A stretch of DNA of 64,000 bases, from contig CM050654.1 in assembly GCA_027574665.1 (NCBI GenBank), positions 30,213,722 through 30,277,721 of the forward strand. Reading direction: 5' to 3'. The notes under the pieces are model-generated. The model was not told where the DNA came from. It saw only the letters and a list, made by a program, of their open reading frames with translations, and made no database searches. Source of the DNA: Rhynochetos jubatus (Eukaryota; Chordata; Aves; Eurypygiformes; Rhynochetidae). Below are positions 50,401 to 63,004 of this stretch, piece by piece. Numbering within the stretch: the first letter of the stretch is position 1; every line of letters begins with the position of its first letter. A program made the position numbers and the translations under genes.

Positions 50401-51834
50401 GCCCAACAGCCACATCTCCCTTAGCTCCATGGCAGAGCTGCCTGGATTTTCATCCCCTGCTGTTTAGACCGTAGAAACAATGTGTAGGTCAAAGAAATCT
50501 TTTGCTGATTTTCCTGGGAGATTTTGTGGAGAGTTAGTTGTGCAAGACAGGGAGAGGCACTGAGGTTTCTGTCAGGGTATCCCACTGGTAGGTAAGTGGA
50601 ACAACAACATCAATTGACCCAAACGTCACTTGGCCCATGCCCTTGGGCAGGACAAGTCAAGTGCTGTGACGCAGGGAGGGCCAAGGGAAGGGTTCTTGTG
50701 CCAGGAGGGGCTTCAGCCGTCTCCTGCGGTGTGTGCATCCTCTTCCAATGCAACAGCGAGGTGAGAGGGATGGTGACAGTCAGGCCTGCCACAGCCTTGT
50801 AGGAAGCCCTGGAGATCCCGCAGCTTGTCCTCAAGCTAGAGCAGGGAAAGGACTTCTATGAATCGTGCTTTCTTACCAAAAAAGGGGGGGGAAAAAAGCC
50901 AACCCAACTCTGCAAGGCTCCATATAAATCAGGGCAATAAAACTGCCTGTGGTCGCGATCAAATTATACGGTCTAAACCTATATAAAAGAACTGGAGCGA
51001 GTTCAGTCCAGCCCTAATGTCCTTGTTGCTGTAAGCAGTGAACAGGATGGAGGAGGAGGAAGATGAGGGAGGGCAAGGACGCACTGGGCTCCCGGCACCA
51101 ACGCACCGGGGAAACAATTTGCTGAGGTGGTTGAAGTACATGTTTTCAAAATCTGCTTGTGTCCGTAAGGGTTTGAGAAGAGGATGTCGTCTGCTTACTC
51201 GGTAACTTGTGTGTGGCCTGCATGTGGTTTCAGACACTTGGCCAAAACCAAATAATCTCTCCTTTTAGGAAATTTGAAAAGTATGCGTGCATCCCAAAAA
51301 AGAACAGAGATTGGCAGGGACGTCCCATGCTCCTGCCGCGGCGTGTTGTGTAATCGTGGCACCGTGTGTTGGTGAGGTGTGGAGAGAGGGATTGCTGAGC
51401 CCTCTGTGCTAGGAACAGAGACCAGATATTATGATTCGGGCTTTCATGAGACTCTGACTTAATAGATGGTTTTTTAACAGGAGAAAAGGCGACCAGGTTG
51501 TGTCGTATATCTTCAGAATTCAGCTGAATGCTGCAAAAATGTCCAAATTAGGACATGGTACTTACTAGAAGTGAAATAACAGAACCAGTGAACTTTCACA
51601 GTGAGCAGAACTTGCAGATAAAGTTGAAATTTATGGTGGTGTAGGAGATTTTTAAACTGAAGGTTTTGGCTTCTTTTCCCAGTACCCTGGCCACGCTGAC
51701 AAGTTTATAAATCTCTGTGGTGTTTGGCTAATATCCTGGGGATCTGCACTGTCCTATTCGGAAATGGTAGCTGCCTTCAGTATTAATTAAGGGCTGTATT
51801 AGGGAGAGTGGTGGGAGCAAGAGGGGTCTTTCAA

Positions 51835-51955
51835 GTGTGGCAGCTGCCGCTTTCGGAGGAAATGAGTGGAGAGGTTACACACGCGCAGCCCGAGAGCCGG
51901 AGGGATGCCCTGTGTCTGCGCAGCAGCTGTGCGGGGCTAGCCATAAGGTGTGAAA
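51835..51955. promoter_or_regulatory. Small CpG-rich patch in the intron
   Basis: CpGs cluster in GCTGCCGCTTTCGGAGG, ACACGCGCAGCCCGAGAGCCGGAGG, CTGCGCAGC and GTGCGGGGC within AT-richer DNA. It may be a minor promoter or an unmethylated enhancer core, or a GC fluctuation. No splice donor of quality is evident. Confidence 0.25.
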
Positions 51956-52104
51956 GACTCGTCAGCTTGGGGGGAAATATCAAATCTCCTGGGCCAAGGG
52001 GGAAAAAAAAAAGCCAGGAAGCTAAAAGCAGTAGCAGGTTTAGGCACAATCTGTTGAGGACCACTGTAGACTTAGATGAAGGAAATGGCACCAAGAAATT
52101 TAAT

Positions 52105-52175
52105 AACCTGTTATATTTATGTAGCACATTTCATCCTCAAAGCATTTTACGAACTTAATGATGTGCAAACTATGT
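52105..52175 (-). mobile_element. MIR-like relic, 3' part
   Basis: ATATTTATGTAGCACATTTC followed by ATCCTCAAAGCATTTTACGAACTTAATG matches reverse-complement amniote MIR (tgtagcacctttcatctcaaagcactttacaaacattaatg). The remaining MIR sequence up to about 52330 is too decayed to trace. Confidence 0.6.
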
Positions 52176-53697
52176 GCACACGTATCCTTTCATCTGCCAA
52201 GGACTGTAGCCGCCTTGGGTGTGAAGCCTGACGGTGGCTGCTTTGCAGCATAACAACACTATACGACAGCAAGTGGAAAATGCCTTAACTGACTGAACTG
52301 GGAGCAGGAAAGTTTAGGAAGGCAAAGCTTAACCTTGGGCAAGACAAGGGGGATTGAGAACTGTTGTGCTGGCAAAAGGCACGTGTGGCAATATAATTGT
52401 GACTATAATCAGTCAGTGATTAATCTTTTAGAGATCCCACCAGATAGAGCTTTCTTTAGGGAAAGCTGGAAAATTAGCCTTAGCTGGCTAGAAATCTGGT
52501 ATGAGCTTGTTTCAGTGCCACTTGGCAGTATCCCACCGCAGAAAGTCCTTGCTGACTCTGACTCACATGAGCTGTTTTTCCACCTAAGATCCAACAGGAT
52601 GAAATTACAAGGTTCTACAGATGGCAGTGTGATGTCCACTTCTTAAATTTTCTCAATGGCATTCTTGTTTCAAAGGAAGGATATTTATTTTTTAAAAGGG
52701 TCAATAAGTGAGCATTAGAAATCATAGATGTACAAGTTGATAGTATTTCAAAGTTGTGAGGAAAGATAAAACCATACAACACCAGCAGCTTTGCCGTGTT
52801 GTCTTCCCGAGCAAGTTCTGTATTTTCAGGCATGATAGTTTTCAATGTCACCTGCCCTGTAAGAGTTTTGGTGTGCTGTCTAATCCCCCAACTTAATGAG
52901 TTCTGCAGGGATGCACCATGATAGCTAAAGATCATTTACCTGAATTGCTTTTTAATTTCTGGAATGGGAAGATGCTTGTGCAGCAGGATAATTACATTAT
53001 AATTTACAGCAATCCAAAATCAATAAATTTAGTCATATTGGGATAGAGAAGGAGGGTGAAAAATCCCCCCGCCATTAAATTATTTCACACTCTGTGCTTG
53101 ATGTTCCAAGAACTCCACAATAAACTTTGGGGGATGGGAGAGAGGAGTGGAGAACCACTGGCCTCCTGAGACTGGCCAGTAAATCAGCTTTGCCCGGTGA
53201 TTTCTATAGTGAAATAACACATGGATATGTTTGCAGAAGAGGGCAAATACAGCAGATACTGTCCTCTTTCTGATTTATTTTCATTTCTGAGTGTTAAAGG
53301 AGAGGAAATGATTTGTACTCTCTCTGGCCCCTTATTCCAGTGGGGGAAAGCTGATGAACCACCACCAGCTACAAGCTAAACCCAGGCACCCACCTGAGCT
53401 TTACTCCCTGCCTGAATGTAACAATAGAGTTGGATAATTATTGGGGTACGACACTGTGGGAACTGATGAGTTTTAAGCTCATGTTATCTTCATCAAGATG
53501 AAATTGGAAGCTTTTCTCCAAGTCAGTATTTTTGCCTTGTACAAGATACTGGGTTTATTACAGGGAGAAATTTAATGAAACCCAATGATGTGTGTTGTAA
53601 GGAGAACACGCTATGTGGCATCGATGTTTCCTGAGTTTCAGAGCCTCTGCTCCTCCCTACCCCTTATCCAGGAGGGACTACATGAGAGGATGGTCTA

Positions 53698-53722
53698 TTT
53701 TTTTTTTTTTTTTGAGAGAGAG
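53698..53722 (+). repeat. T16 followed by (GA)4
   Basis: Sixteen T run directly into GAGAGAGAG; directly visible. Confidence 0.95.
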
Positions 53723-54699
53723 TCTTCAAAACCCAGCAGTGCTCTGGCTGCTAGAAGCACTAGGGAAGGAGGAGGGGTGACCTTTGTATCTGCTGCCAGC
53801 ACCTCTTTAGTGCAAGCCAAGCTCTGGCAACACCAACGCTGATGTAGCCGACCCCTGGGCCACCGGGCCAGCGGCATCCCCTGTGCTCGATGTTTTCCAG
53901 GGTCAACCCAGGAGTCAGGTTCGGTTCCTGCAGGTGGGAGGAACAGCAAATAGGCACAGGTAGCCCAAACACACCCTCTGTGATTTAAGAGAAATATTTG
54001 AGCAGACAGTTCAAAGCAGTTCAGTTGGGCACATGGAGATTGGAGCTGCGGTTTTGGTTATTTTTCTTTTTCCTTCTATTTTCTTTAAACTACAACAGCT
54101 TCCTGGCTGTATTAAATCTCACCCATGTCTTCACTGAGGTATGGCCTTCTGAATTCATCTCACAGGAAGATGTATTAGGCGTTTCTGGACTTCCCCCACT
54201 CAGACTGACTCGATTTTATTTTTCCTTTGAAACCACAGAAAAGCTGTCGATGCTGCACCCAAAAAAGGATGTTGTATGAAAGGAAATCAGTTTCTCTCTT
54301 GTATTTGAGGAGGATTATGATCTGGCATGACCTCATTATGGGTTAGGCGAGGATATTTCTGGAAATACTAATTAAATACTTTTTCCATCCCTTGTGCCCT
54401 TGTAGCATGTGTAGACTTTATAACAAGAAAAAGAGAAAAAAAAACTGTCTGCAAGGAATTTTTTTAAGCTCTTTCTCCAGTCAAATGAAGGAATTACAGT
54501 TACAGTCATCATAGCAATATTAGAAGCTATTAAACAAAGTTTTCTTAGTTGTGAAGAACCAGAGGAAAATAATTATCTGAAAGAGTAAAGCTGTGACTCT
54601 CTGGACACTTTTGACTATGTTTGACTTTTGGAGTGAATAATTCTTGGAATTTCAGCAAGACCAGTCTGGATTGCTGGAAAACATCCTTCCTTTTCTGCC

Positions 54700-54729
54700 T
54701 TTTTTTTGGGGGGGGGGGTGGGGTGGGGG
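54700..54729 (+). repeat. T8-G11 and G-rich tract
   Basis: Eight T are followed by eleven G, then TGGGGTGGGGG. It is a potential G-quadruplex and directly visible. Confidence 0.92.
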
Positions 54730-55012
54730 AGTGTTGTAATTTTTTTTTCACATTTGTGTTCAATGAACACAAGCAGTAGTGCACACCCCACAGACGTTCG
54801 CATTTGCAAAAGCTGGTGGTGAGCTGTGGCACAGGGTGGAAATCTGTTACACTGGCACGGCCAGGGAAGAAGTTACATGGCACCACATCCTAATATGTTT
54901 ATTAATAAATATCCTCCTGTTATTTCTTATGGTGGTGTACTCCTCCTGGGCTTACCTATTTTGCTCCAAGAGCTGTGTCCTCAACTTACGGCACATCAGT
55001 GAATTTTAGCAG

Positions 55013-55100
55013 CTCTGAATCTGGCCCTGACTGTCTGAGCTGTTTCCTATTGAGGTCAGTGGGAGTCTTCCAGTTAACTTCAATGGGAGATGGACTTGGC
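55013..55100. mobile_element. Possible old amniote interspersed repeat, class uncertain
   Basis: The string GAATCTGGCCCTGACTG, then TTGAGGTCAGTGGGAGTC and AACTTCAATGGGAGATGGAC, resembles a family common in reptile DNA ('attgacttcaatgggag', 'aatctggccc'). I cannot assign it to a named element from memory. Confidence 0.4.
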
Positions 55101-56526
55101 TGCTGACAAAATGTCTTTAAAAATTGCCTTCAGCAAATAAGCTTGTAAACGTTAGCGCTAAAATAGCAATGTGCAGGCCCAAAAATGTCTGTATTGAAAA
55201 CACATGCTGTCAGATAAAAATGTTCTTACAAAACCTTCAAACATCAGCATGTGGAGGTTGTAAAGATTTTTATTTTTTTTAACCTGATTGTGAAATTATT
55301 TTGATTGTGTGTTTAGCACTTTGGTTCATTACCCTGTCGCGTGGCACTTCACACAGGGTTGAGTCTAATGAGACTAGCCCCTGACTCGTATGGAAGAGCA
55401 GTCGGTAGTTTTTGTTTTTCAGTTATTGTTCTAAATCCAGGGACATGGTTCTTCTTTTCTATGAATGTGAGATCTTCACCAAATGGCAATATTCCACTGG
55501 TGTGTGATAATATCCAGTCCTGCATTTTGTCTGATGCATTGCCCCCATCGATATGACACAGGAGTGCCATATCACAGCCAAGCAAGGGAAATGGATGCTT
55601 TCTCATGTTAACTTCAGGAACTGCTGCTTGCCCCGCAAGTGGCCAACCTTACATTGTTACACTGGAAATGGAGAGATGATGTGGAGGAATTGCCCGTGTT
55701 TTTAAACTACTTCTTTTTCTGCCCTTCCCAATGGACAAGGTAAATGAAAGCTCCGGGGGGTGGTTTGGGGCAGCCGATGAGCACACCATGGCTGGTTACT
55801 CGCTTGGTACCACTGTGCAACTGCTGGAGCAGTTTGTCTGTCATCAGCCTCCTAAGTGCTGCACTTGAGAGACTGGTGGCTAAGGCAAAGGGAACTGGGT
55901 GATGGCTTAAATGCCTGTTGTAAATTGTTGAGCCCCAGGAGTGGATTGATAATGGATAACTTGATTCAAGGCAAGGCAGGGGCAGCTGTGGTAACTCCAT
56001 CAGCCATCCCAAGCCATGCTGCCTCTGACTGTCAGTAAGCCGGCAGCACCTGGCCTTTGGCAGAGGGAAATGAAAAGATTTTATCTGGACTCATCTGAAA
56101 TGACTTGTGTAACCATCTCCGTCCTCCAGATTGAAGCTGGTAATATTTGAATACTCCTCCCAGCCACACGGGTGATGCAAACTCTGTTGTTGCCTTTGTT
56201 TCTGTTTCTCTCATCTGAGGTACTTCTTTGCAGGGGTCAAAATCAAAGCTCTCCCTGTGAAGTGTATTAAAATGAGTTGAACCTGACTGCCTGGAACAGG
56301 GAACAGGAAAATCTTTGGCAGTGTGAACCCTCTTGGGGAGCTAATAGAAGCTGGAGCTCAAAGGATAAAACAGCGAGATGGGCTGGAGTTTGCCAAGACA
56401 AACACTTGGACTTTGCTGGACCATGTCCTGGCCTCCCATGGCACATGTTCATGTGGGGGTCCTGCCAGTCCCTTTTGGGTGGTGGCAGAAGTTTGTTTTT
56501 GGTGCTGTTGATTTGGTGTGAACCCC

Positions 56527-56589
56527 ACCCCCCCCACCCCCCCCACCCCCCTCACCCCCCTCACCCCCCTCACCCCCCTCACCCCCCTC
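56527..56589 (+). repeat. 9-bp C-rich minisatellite, seven units
   Basis: The unit A-starts fall at 56527, 56536, 56545, 56554, 56563, 56572 and 56581, an exact 9-bp period. The first two units are ACCCCCCCC and the next five ACCCCCCTC. Six to eight C per unit make the minus strand a strong G-quadruplex candidate. Because 9 is a multiple of 3, open frames run through it as Pro-Pro-His or Gly-Val repeats, which explains the long chance frame across 56277-56924. Confidence 0.95.
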
Positions 56590-57239
56590 CTCTTGTGGGA
56601 GGACTGCTGAAAGAAAAATCTGTTAGTCAGAGCTTGGTATTTGTGTTATCTCAGAGAGGTCTCTCCAGCCTCATCTGCATCAACAAACTACTCCAGTGGA
56701 GAATACAGTTTACGTCAGCAGAAGGGCTTCTCCTGCAGCTAAACCTCATTCCCCAACCCAGCACAGACTGCACAGGAGAAATGATGTTTTCCTGCTTGCA
56801 CTTTTCTTTAGTTTTAGCTTTTTTGGGGGGTCCACTGCATCTGTCTGTGCTCAGGACTTCAGGAGGGTTGAGCCAGGGTGTGAGGGGAATGGTACCAGGA
56901 CCCATACCCCTGGAAGAGAGCTGAGGAAACCTGCAGTGCTTTGCAAATTGGGTGTTGGGTGGCCAGTCTTATCTAAGCCCATCATCTAGAGGAGAAAAAC
57001 ATGCAGAGACTTCTGCATGGAGATTTATGTATGCCATGACATTTTTAACCTTTCAAGATGAGGGACCCCATTCTTCCCTTTAGCCACGGAGGTTTTTGAG
57101 AAGCAGAGACTTTCTTCCTCTCCAACTTTCAAGTTGAAATAGGTCTGTACCTTTGCATAAATGCATTTGTAGGATAAAAGTGCAAGAACATGTAGTGATA
57201 CAGCAGCTCAGCACAGACGCTGAGTCTAAGACAGTTATG

Positions 57240-58000
57240 TGAAAAAGTAACATGAACAAATTCAGGCTGAGGCAGAAGAACAGTATGGGATTTAAAAATC
57301 TCAGCCCTGTTATTAATTTCTCTGGAAAAGGTGAACTAATGATTCTACCTTTAATTCATTAGTATTTAGGTTAAAAATATGTTGGCTCAGAAAGAAAATG
57401 ATAAAGGGGAAGATGTAATAAAATCTTCCTCCTCCTCTTAAAAAAATGATAAAAATGTTGTGCACAAAGCAAAGACAATTCACTGATTAGAAATGAAAGT
57501 TGTAGTCCCGTGGGGCCAGGGTGGAATTACTGCATACCACTTGCCTTTGAAATCAAGGCCTCCAACCTTCTTAATGTCCAGGTGGGGAATTCCGGTGGCT
57601 TTACTCTAATCCAGGCAAATCTGAAATCCAACCCTGTTGGGAGGAAACAATGTGGGAAACAGATTCATCTTGATCTCAGCTTTGTGCCTTGGAAAACGAT
57701 TAAGACCAACTGTTAAGCAGCTCCCGATAGAGTTCACAAACCTGCCGGCCTCTGTGTGACACTGATTTCTCAGTTCAGGCTTCACCCCTTAAAATAACAG
57801 ATGGAGCCGATCCGGTTAAGCTACAAAGTGGGCTTCCCTTATTGCCAAATTGTTAAAATATTATTTCTGTAGTTGCAAATGATTTTTAATCTGATTGCTT
57901 TGCTGCATTAAGGTTTTTTCACTTTCTATTGTCACTTTAAAATAATCAAATCCAAACAATTTAGTGCTGTGGCCAGGCAGCTACACTGACTTTTTTGAGA
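57240..58000. promoter_or_regulatory. Candidate intronic conserved element(s)
   Basis: Two AT-rich blocks (57290-57480 and 57790-57970) show dense words such as TATTAATTTCTC, CTTTAATTCATTAGTATTTAGG, TTTTTAATCTGATTGC and TTTAAAATAATCAAATCC. There are no repeats or open frames of note. They are called on texture only. Confidence 0.25.
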
Positions 58001-58134
58001 CTGATGATGTCCTGAGACACTAAATCTCATGCGGTACTGTGGAGGTCACACACATGGTCCTATCAAACTCACACAGTAGGGTTCCTTCTATACCCTTTTT
58101 CCTGTCCTGATCTGAGTCAAGATAACTGGTTTTA

Positions 58135-58260
58135 TAGTAGCTTTTGAGGATTTCAAAGTGATTTAGAAAATCAAGTCCTTTGAGGTAGAGAAGTATTCAT
58201 GTTCTGCACATAAATAAAAGGGGAAAACAGAAAAGCTGCTCTTTGTTAAAGCTTATTTTG
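58135..58260 (-). mobile_element. Possible MIR-like relic
   Basis: AGGATTTCAAAGTGATTTAG, then CCTTTGAGGTAGAGAAGTATTC and AAAGGGGAAAACAGAAAAGC, parallel reverse-complement MIR (gatctcaaagcactttacaa, ctgtgaggtaggtaagtatt, atggggaaactgaggc). Divergence is high. Confidence 0.5.
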
Positions 58261-58509
58261 GCAAATCCATGAAGAAAACCAAGGACTCACAAGTCCATCT
58301 ATGGATACAGTTGTTAGAAATGTTTCCTAAAGGGAACCTGCTTCCATGAAATTTCAGACCTGGTAAATGCTGGAAGGACATCCTGACCTTGCAGAAGCTT
58401 CCTGAGAAAGGGCACTAGAAAGTTTTGAGGTCCTTATTGTTCCTATGACACTGGTTAAGGGAGGGGGATAAGAAAAAAAACCTAAACATTCATGTAATCT
58501 TTGTTATTC

Positions 58510-58526
58510 TTTTTTTTTTTTTTTTT
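58510..58526 (+). repeat. Homopolymer T17
   Basis: Seventeen T in a row, directly visible. Confidence 0.95.
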
Positions 58527-58944
58527 AAGTTAATTGCATATGTTTACAATCAACACTCATGGGTAGCAAAACTTGTTGCTGATTTGATTCTCAGGTAATT
58601 TTGCAAATGGTTACTAGCAGATTTGTAAAGTTTGACACCTGACTATGCTGTTTATGCATGTGATTTCAAAAGCTTTCAGTGGAAGTTGGAGCACAGATCC
58701 CTTCATTTTTCCCCTGCAAATAGTTTATTCTTTACAGTGGATTTATCATTATTGCAGTTTTGGTAAGGGCATATCAGCAAATTTTGTTTAACAAAACATT
58801 CCTCAGCATTATACTACTTAAAAGACATGGGCAACTTTCTTCTCTGTTCCTTTCTAGATAGCACTTCCAATAGGTGATTTTGAAAAGTACAATTAAATAT
58901 GGAGCATTGTGCACATCTTTTGCACTATGTGAAGGATAGAGGGG

Positions 58945-58968
58945 TGGGATTCTGCTTGGGATTCTGCT
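58945..58968 (+). repeat. 12-bp tandem duplication
   Basis: TGGGATTCTGCT occurs twice head to tail with no change, which suggests a recent local duplication or replication slippage. Confidence 0.9.
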
Positions 58969-61900
58969 TCTTTTTTTACCATTGATATTTTGCTAGAGCT
59001 GTGTGAGTGTGTGCTCATGTTGGCCAGTCATCCTGTTCCTTGCCGTTGGCACAGCTGATGTCTCTCCTGCTAGGACCAGGAGGAGCTAATGAGCCAGAAG
59101 GAGAACCAGTCTGAAAGTCTGTTTCAGCCTTGAAACAGGGGCAGAAAATTTTCTTAGTTTGTCATGGGGGAATGTTTCTGCCATTAGTGGGTCTCCTTGA
59201 GGTCAGGTTTGTTTACCAGCCCCATTTTCTCCAAGGATTGTCCCTTTTCACCCTTTGGAGGCTGCTCAGACACTGCAGCCTCCTGAGTTTCAATCTGAGT
59301 TGAACCTGAGGCTTTCTGGCTTGTGAGCTGGCTCACGGGTATGATGGTAGCACCGTTCCCAGCACGTGGCAGGGATGAGGCACTGTGGGGCAGCATGGGC
59401 ACCTCCCGTATGGCAATGCCAGCGCAGCCCATGCAGGGCGGAGGTGCGGATACAGCCTCCCGCTGATCTGTTTCAGGGTGGAGGCAAGGCTGTGCTTTGC
59501 AGGTGGTCTTGCTTCCCTTGCTCCTCATCTGCAGGGTCCACTGAATTGCATCCCTACTGCATAAGCATGTGTAAGCTCTACTTCTACATGCACTTTGCTG
59601 TTGCTCCTGCTGAGTTCAATGATGTTTAAGCATATCCTTAAAGTTGAATTTGAGCACAAAAGTTGGGAAGACTGAGGATGTCAAAGTAAAAAATAAATGC
59701 TTCAAGGTTCTGGCTGGTTTTGCTCTTCACCTTTGCAATTTTGTAGTGCTGCTTGCAGTTAAGTATGGGTGTTTCCTCCTTACGCACTGGGAATGTACTC
59801 AATAAATGAAGAGTGTCAAAGGGGGCTCTGTTAGCACCAACCCAGAAGTCCAGTCAGATAGTCAAGGAGAAGTTGGAATGAGTTTGAGGGAAATTCATGG
59901 CTGTAAATAACGACATTTTTTATATAGCAATATACATATTTAATTTATGCTTGCAGCGACACCGGTTGCATATGCAAAAGCAGGCATGCAATTACATGTG
60001 CACTTCAGCTCAGGATTCCAGGCCTTAAGAAAGAAGCGATTATCATCGTTATGAGTTATACTCGTAACGGCTCTTCATGTTGTACAAGGAGCATCTGTAT
60101 GCCACATTATGCACATGTGAAACTATTTTTATTATATTAATTTGATTTCCTTGGGAGATTGCATAGTAACCATTTGCATTTAGTGGCTGCATAGAAACTT
60201 GTCTTGCAAAGAGTACACCATTTTTGCAGGACATACCTAGGTGGTTGACATTTCCAAAAGGGTAGTTAGTGTTTTTACAATAGAAAATCCAGTTGGTTTG
60301 CCCCAGAGGAGTTCCCTTAATTGAAATTACAAACATACAACTTGCCAATTATTCTATTCAGGTATGTTTCTCAATGAATAACAAACTTGTTTTGATAACA
60401 GTTAGTCCTCCGTTCACTGATTATGAGAGAATGATTGGAGGCGGATGCCTGTGAAGGAGCTTTTGCAGTTGCTAGTGTGAGATCTCTACTTTTCTTCCCT
60501 TCTTTATTTATCTCTTTTGAAAAGTGATTTCCTCTTAGGCTTCTCCCCTTAATAAAACTCCTCACTTTTCACAGGATGTAATTTCCTCATTTCCCCGGTA
60601 CTTCTAAGACTTAGGAAAGTATGGTTCAGCAATTCAAACTGCTATATTGAGCTACCTCCTCAAGAAACGATATGCACAAGACCTTGCCTCAGAGGCAAGG
60701 AAATAGTTAAACTTCTCCCCTTCCCAAGCTCATCTTTTAACATAGTTATTGTTTGTCAGTGTTGTTATCCATACAGATGCTCAGGTCTTTATGAATTCTG
60801 TTGAATTCTTGTCCACGCTAATTTCTTATGGCAAAGGGGTCCCTTGAGGAGCCACGTGTCAAAATCTCTTACGTTTGCAAGAGGTACTGAGTGGTGCATT
60901 ACAGCTGACCATCTCAATTTCGAGCTGAGACTTCAGACAGAATTGTGTTTAAACACTCTCTGTCTGTGCTTTTTCCAAGGCTCACGGTTGCTAATTTTCA
61001 AATTGTCTTTGTCACAACCAGGAATTTTTTAACTTCAAAAAAGACAACTCAGGAGGGAGGGTGCATGGATGATCAGCTCTTCATGGTTTTCATTCTTTGC
61101 AACACAATAGCAGGATAAAGAAATTACATGGGGAGAGACAGATTCAAAATAATTATGTTGATTCAGTACACAGAGATATGCCAAGCCTTGCCGCAGAGGT
61201 GCTGCTGCTCTGTTTTATGTGGCTTTTCCATAGTGTAGAGGGAGTTCTGTGAGCACCACAACAGTCTTTCAAAGTACTTCAAGGGCTGTTCCAGTATACT
61301 ATCAGTCCCTTCCACAAGAATTGCTCAAAGGGAAGGGGGGAGGACACTGAGGACTGCAAAGAAAATTCATGTATATTAACAGTGTAAGAATTTTTGGTAC
61401 AGATTTTAAGGTTATTTTTAACACTGACGAAGTAAATGTTCGACTGTGAGATTCGTTAACAGACTATTTAAACTGTAGGCGTAGTCTAATATTGAGGTAT
61501 ATCTCCTTGGTGGGGCTTTTCCCATTCTTTTTCAGGCTCTGGGATTAATAATAGTAATGTTCTTGTCATGTATTTTAGATAATGGTCATCATATCTGCCT
61601 GCCTCCATAGGGACAATGTGAAAATTAATTAGCTAGTGTTTATGAAGGAGGACACTCAGATTCCCTTGCTCTGACTAATTACACTCTAAATACCTTTGTT
61701 TTAGCAGGAGTGTTCCCAGTACGGGATAATACTTTGCAGGGAGAAGAGCATCCAATGGTCAAGAGCCTGGGTGATGATACATGCTGCTGGTTTCCCAGTC
61801 AGCTCTGGGGCGTATATTGACAAATACCTGACACTTGAATTTGTCACCGTCCCTTTTTTAGGGTCAGAAGAAAGCATTTATTGAAACTGATTTTCTCTGT

Positions 61901-62973
61901 GGTTTGTTAGATCAACTAAAACATGACTGGAGGAGGAAATCCTCAGGTTTCAGGGTCTGAACGTTGGGGAAGGCAGTATCTATTGTAGGTTAATATATGT
62001 ATGAGTGCATGTGTTTGGGTGCATAGATATTGTTTGTACATGTCAGATCAGGAGAAATGTATTCCAATATGTATATTTTTTTCTTGATCTAACAAGTACA
62101 AACTTCATCTGGTGGTAAAAGCACCAGTTTGTAATTGTGTGTAATAAGAGGATGGCCTGGAGCCAAGCACCCAGACATCCCAGCTTTGCTGGGTTTGGGA
62201 ATGAAGCAGGTCTTGGTCGGGGCTCCACAGCACAGACACATCACTTCCCTGTGCTCCGTCCCAGTGAGGGCTCTGGCAACCACTGTGGGTGGCAGATACA
62301 ACATCTCCAGCTACATTTTCCGACCAGAGAAACTGGGGCTTCAGGCAAAAACTGGACTAGAAGAGCATGAGCTGAAAGGAAAAATCTAATGAGCATGCAA
62401 ACACCAAGTAATCCAGAGTTTCCCTGAGTTTAGTTTTTAAGCCCATTGTTCAGACAGTAGCAGTTGAACCTTGGCACCCCAGATTGCAAAACCCCATGCG
62501 GAATTAGCCTGTCCTGAGGCCAAACTACCATGCTTCATCTTGCTACCTGAACCAAAGGCAGCTCCCCCCAGCCTCCTCACAGCGGTGCATTTGCAGAGGG
62601 GTGTTGGAGAGCAAACAGCAGTCGGTGGTGTGAAGAGCAGGCTGTTAGCCTGGGACATCCCTGATTTCATGGCCTGCTGTGCTCTGGGATCACAGTGCAG
62701 GCTGGAGACCGTACAGAGCAAGCAGATCAGCTCCTCAGCCTGGCTTCAGAAGTCTCGTATCTCATCCTTTGCCTACCAGGAGCCTCTGAACTGTAGGAAA
62801 TTTATCCCAGGCCAGGTACAGAATGGAGGATACGCATTTCTGCCTTCTGTAATTCAGAGGCAAAGCAGCAGCTTTGGTCTGGTGGAGGTGGAGCTGGGTA
62901 TATGTTGCAGCCCAAGCATAATAAAGGTCTGGAGGCTATAAGTGGGGAAAACCATTCACAATCCTGACTTGGC

Positions 62974-63004
62974 AAAGCTCTTTAAAAAAAAAAAAAAGCT
63001 CTTT
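62974..63004 (+). repeat. A-tract flanked by 10-bp direct repeats
   Basis: AAAGCTCTTT occurs at 62974-62983 and again at 62995-63004 on either side of an A run, sharing the last three A. It looks like a target-site duplication around a bare poly(A), or slippage within an old repeat. The following TTTGCCCCAAGCCACAGAG recalls the MIR core. Confidence 0.7.

Noticed and set aside
50994-51020. CTGGAGCGAGTTCAGTCCAG resembling a CR1 internal block
   Set aside because: The next expected CR1 blocks are absent on both sides, so the similarity is probably coincidental.
56277-56924. 215-codon + strand frame with a Pro-Pro-His repeat
   Set aside because: The frame is kept open by the 9-bp C-rich minisatellite, whose period is a multiple of three. 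Flanking residues show no domain and the opposite strand is also open.
60682-60700. 9-bp-arm hairpin CCTTGCCTC-A-GAGGCAAGG
   Set aside because: Several hairpins of this arm length with short loops are expected by chance. No pre-miRNA-length stem or terminator context was seen.
62471-62941. 156-codon + strand frame
   Set aside because: Overlaps an open frame on the other strand, has no domain or exon-like boundaries, and is within chance length for GC-richer DNA.
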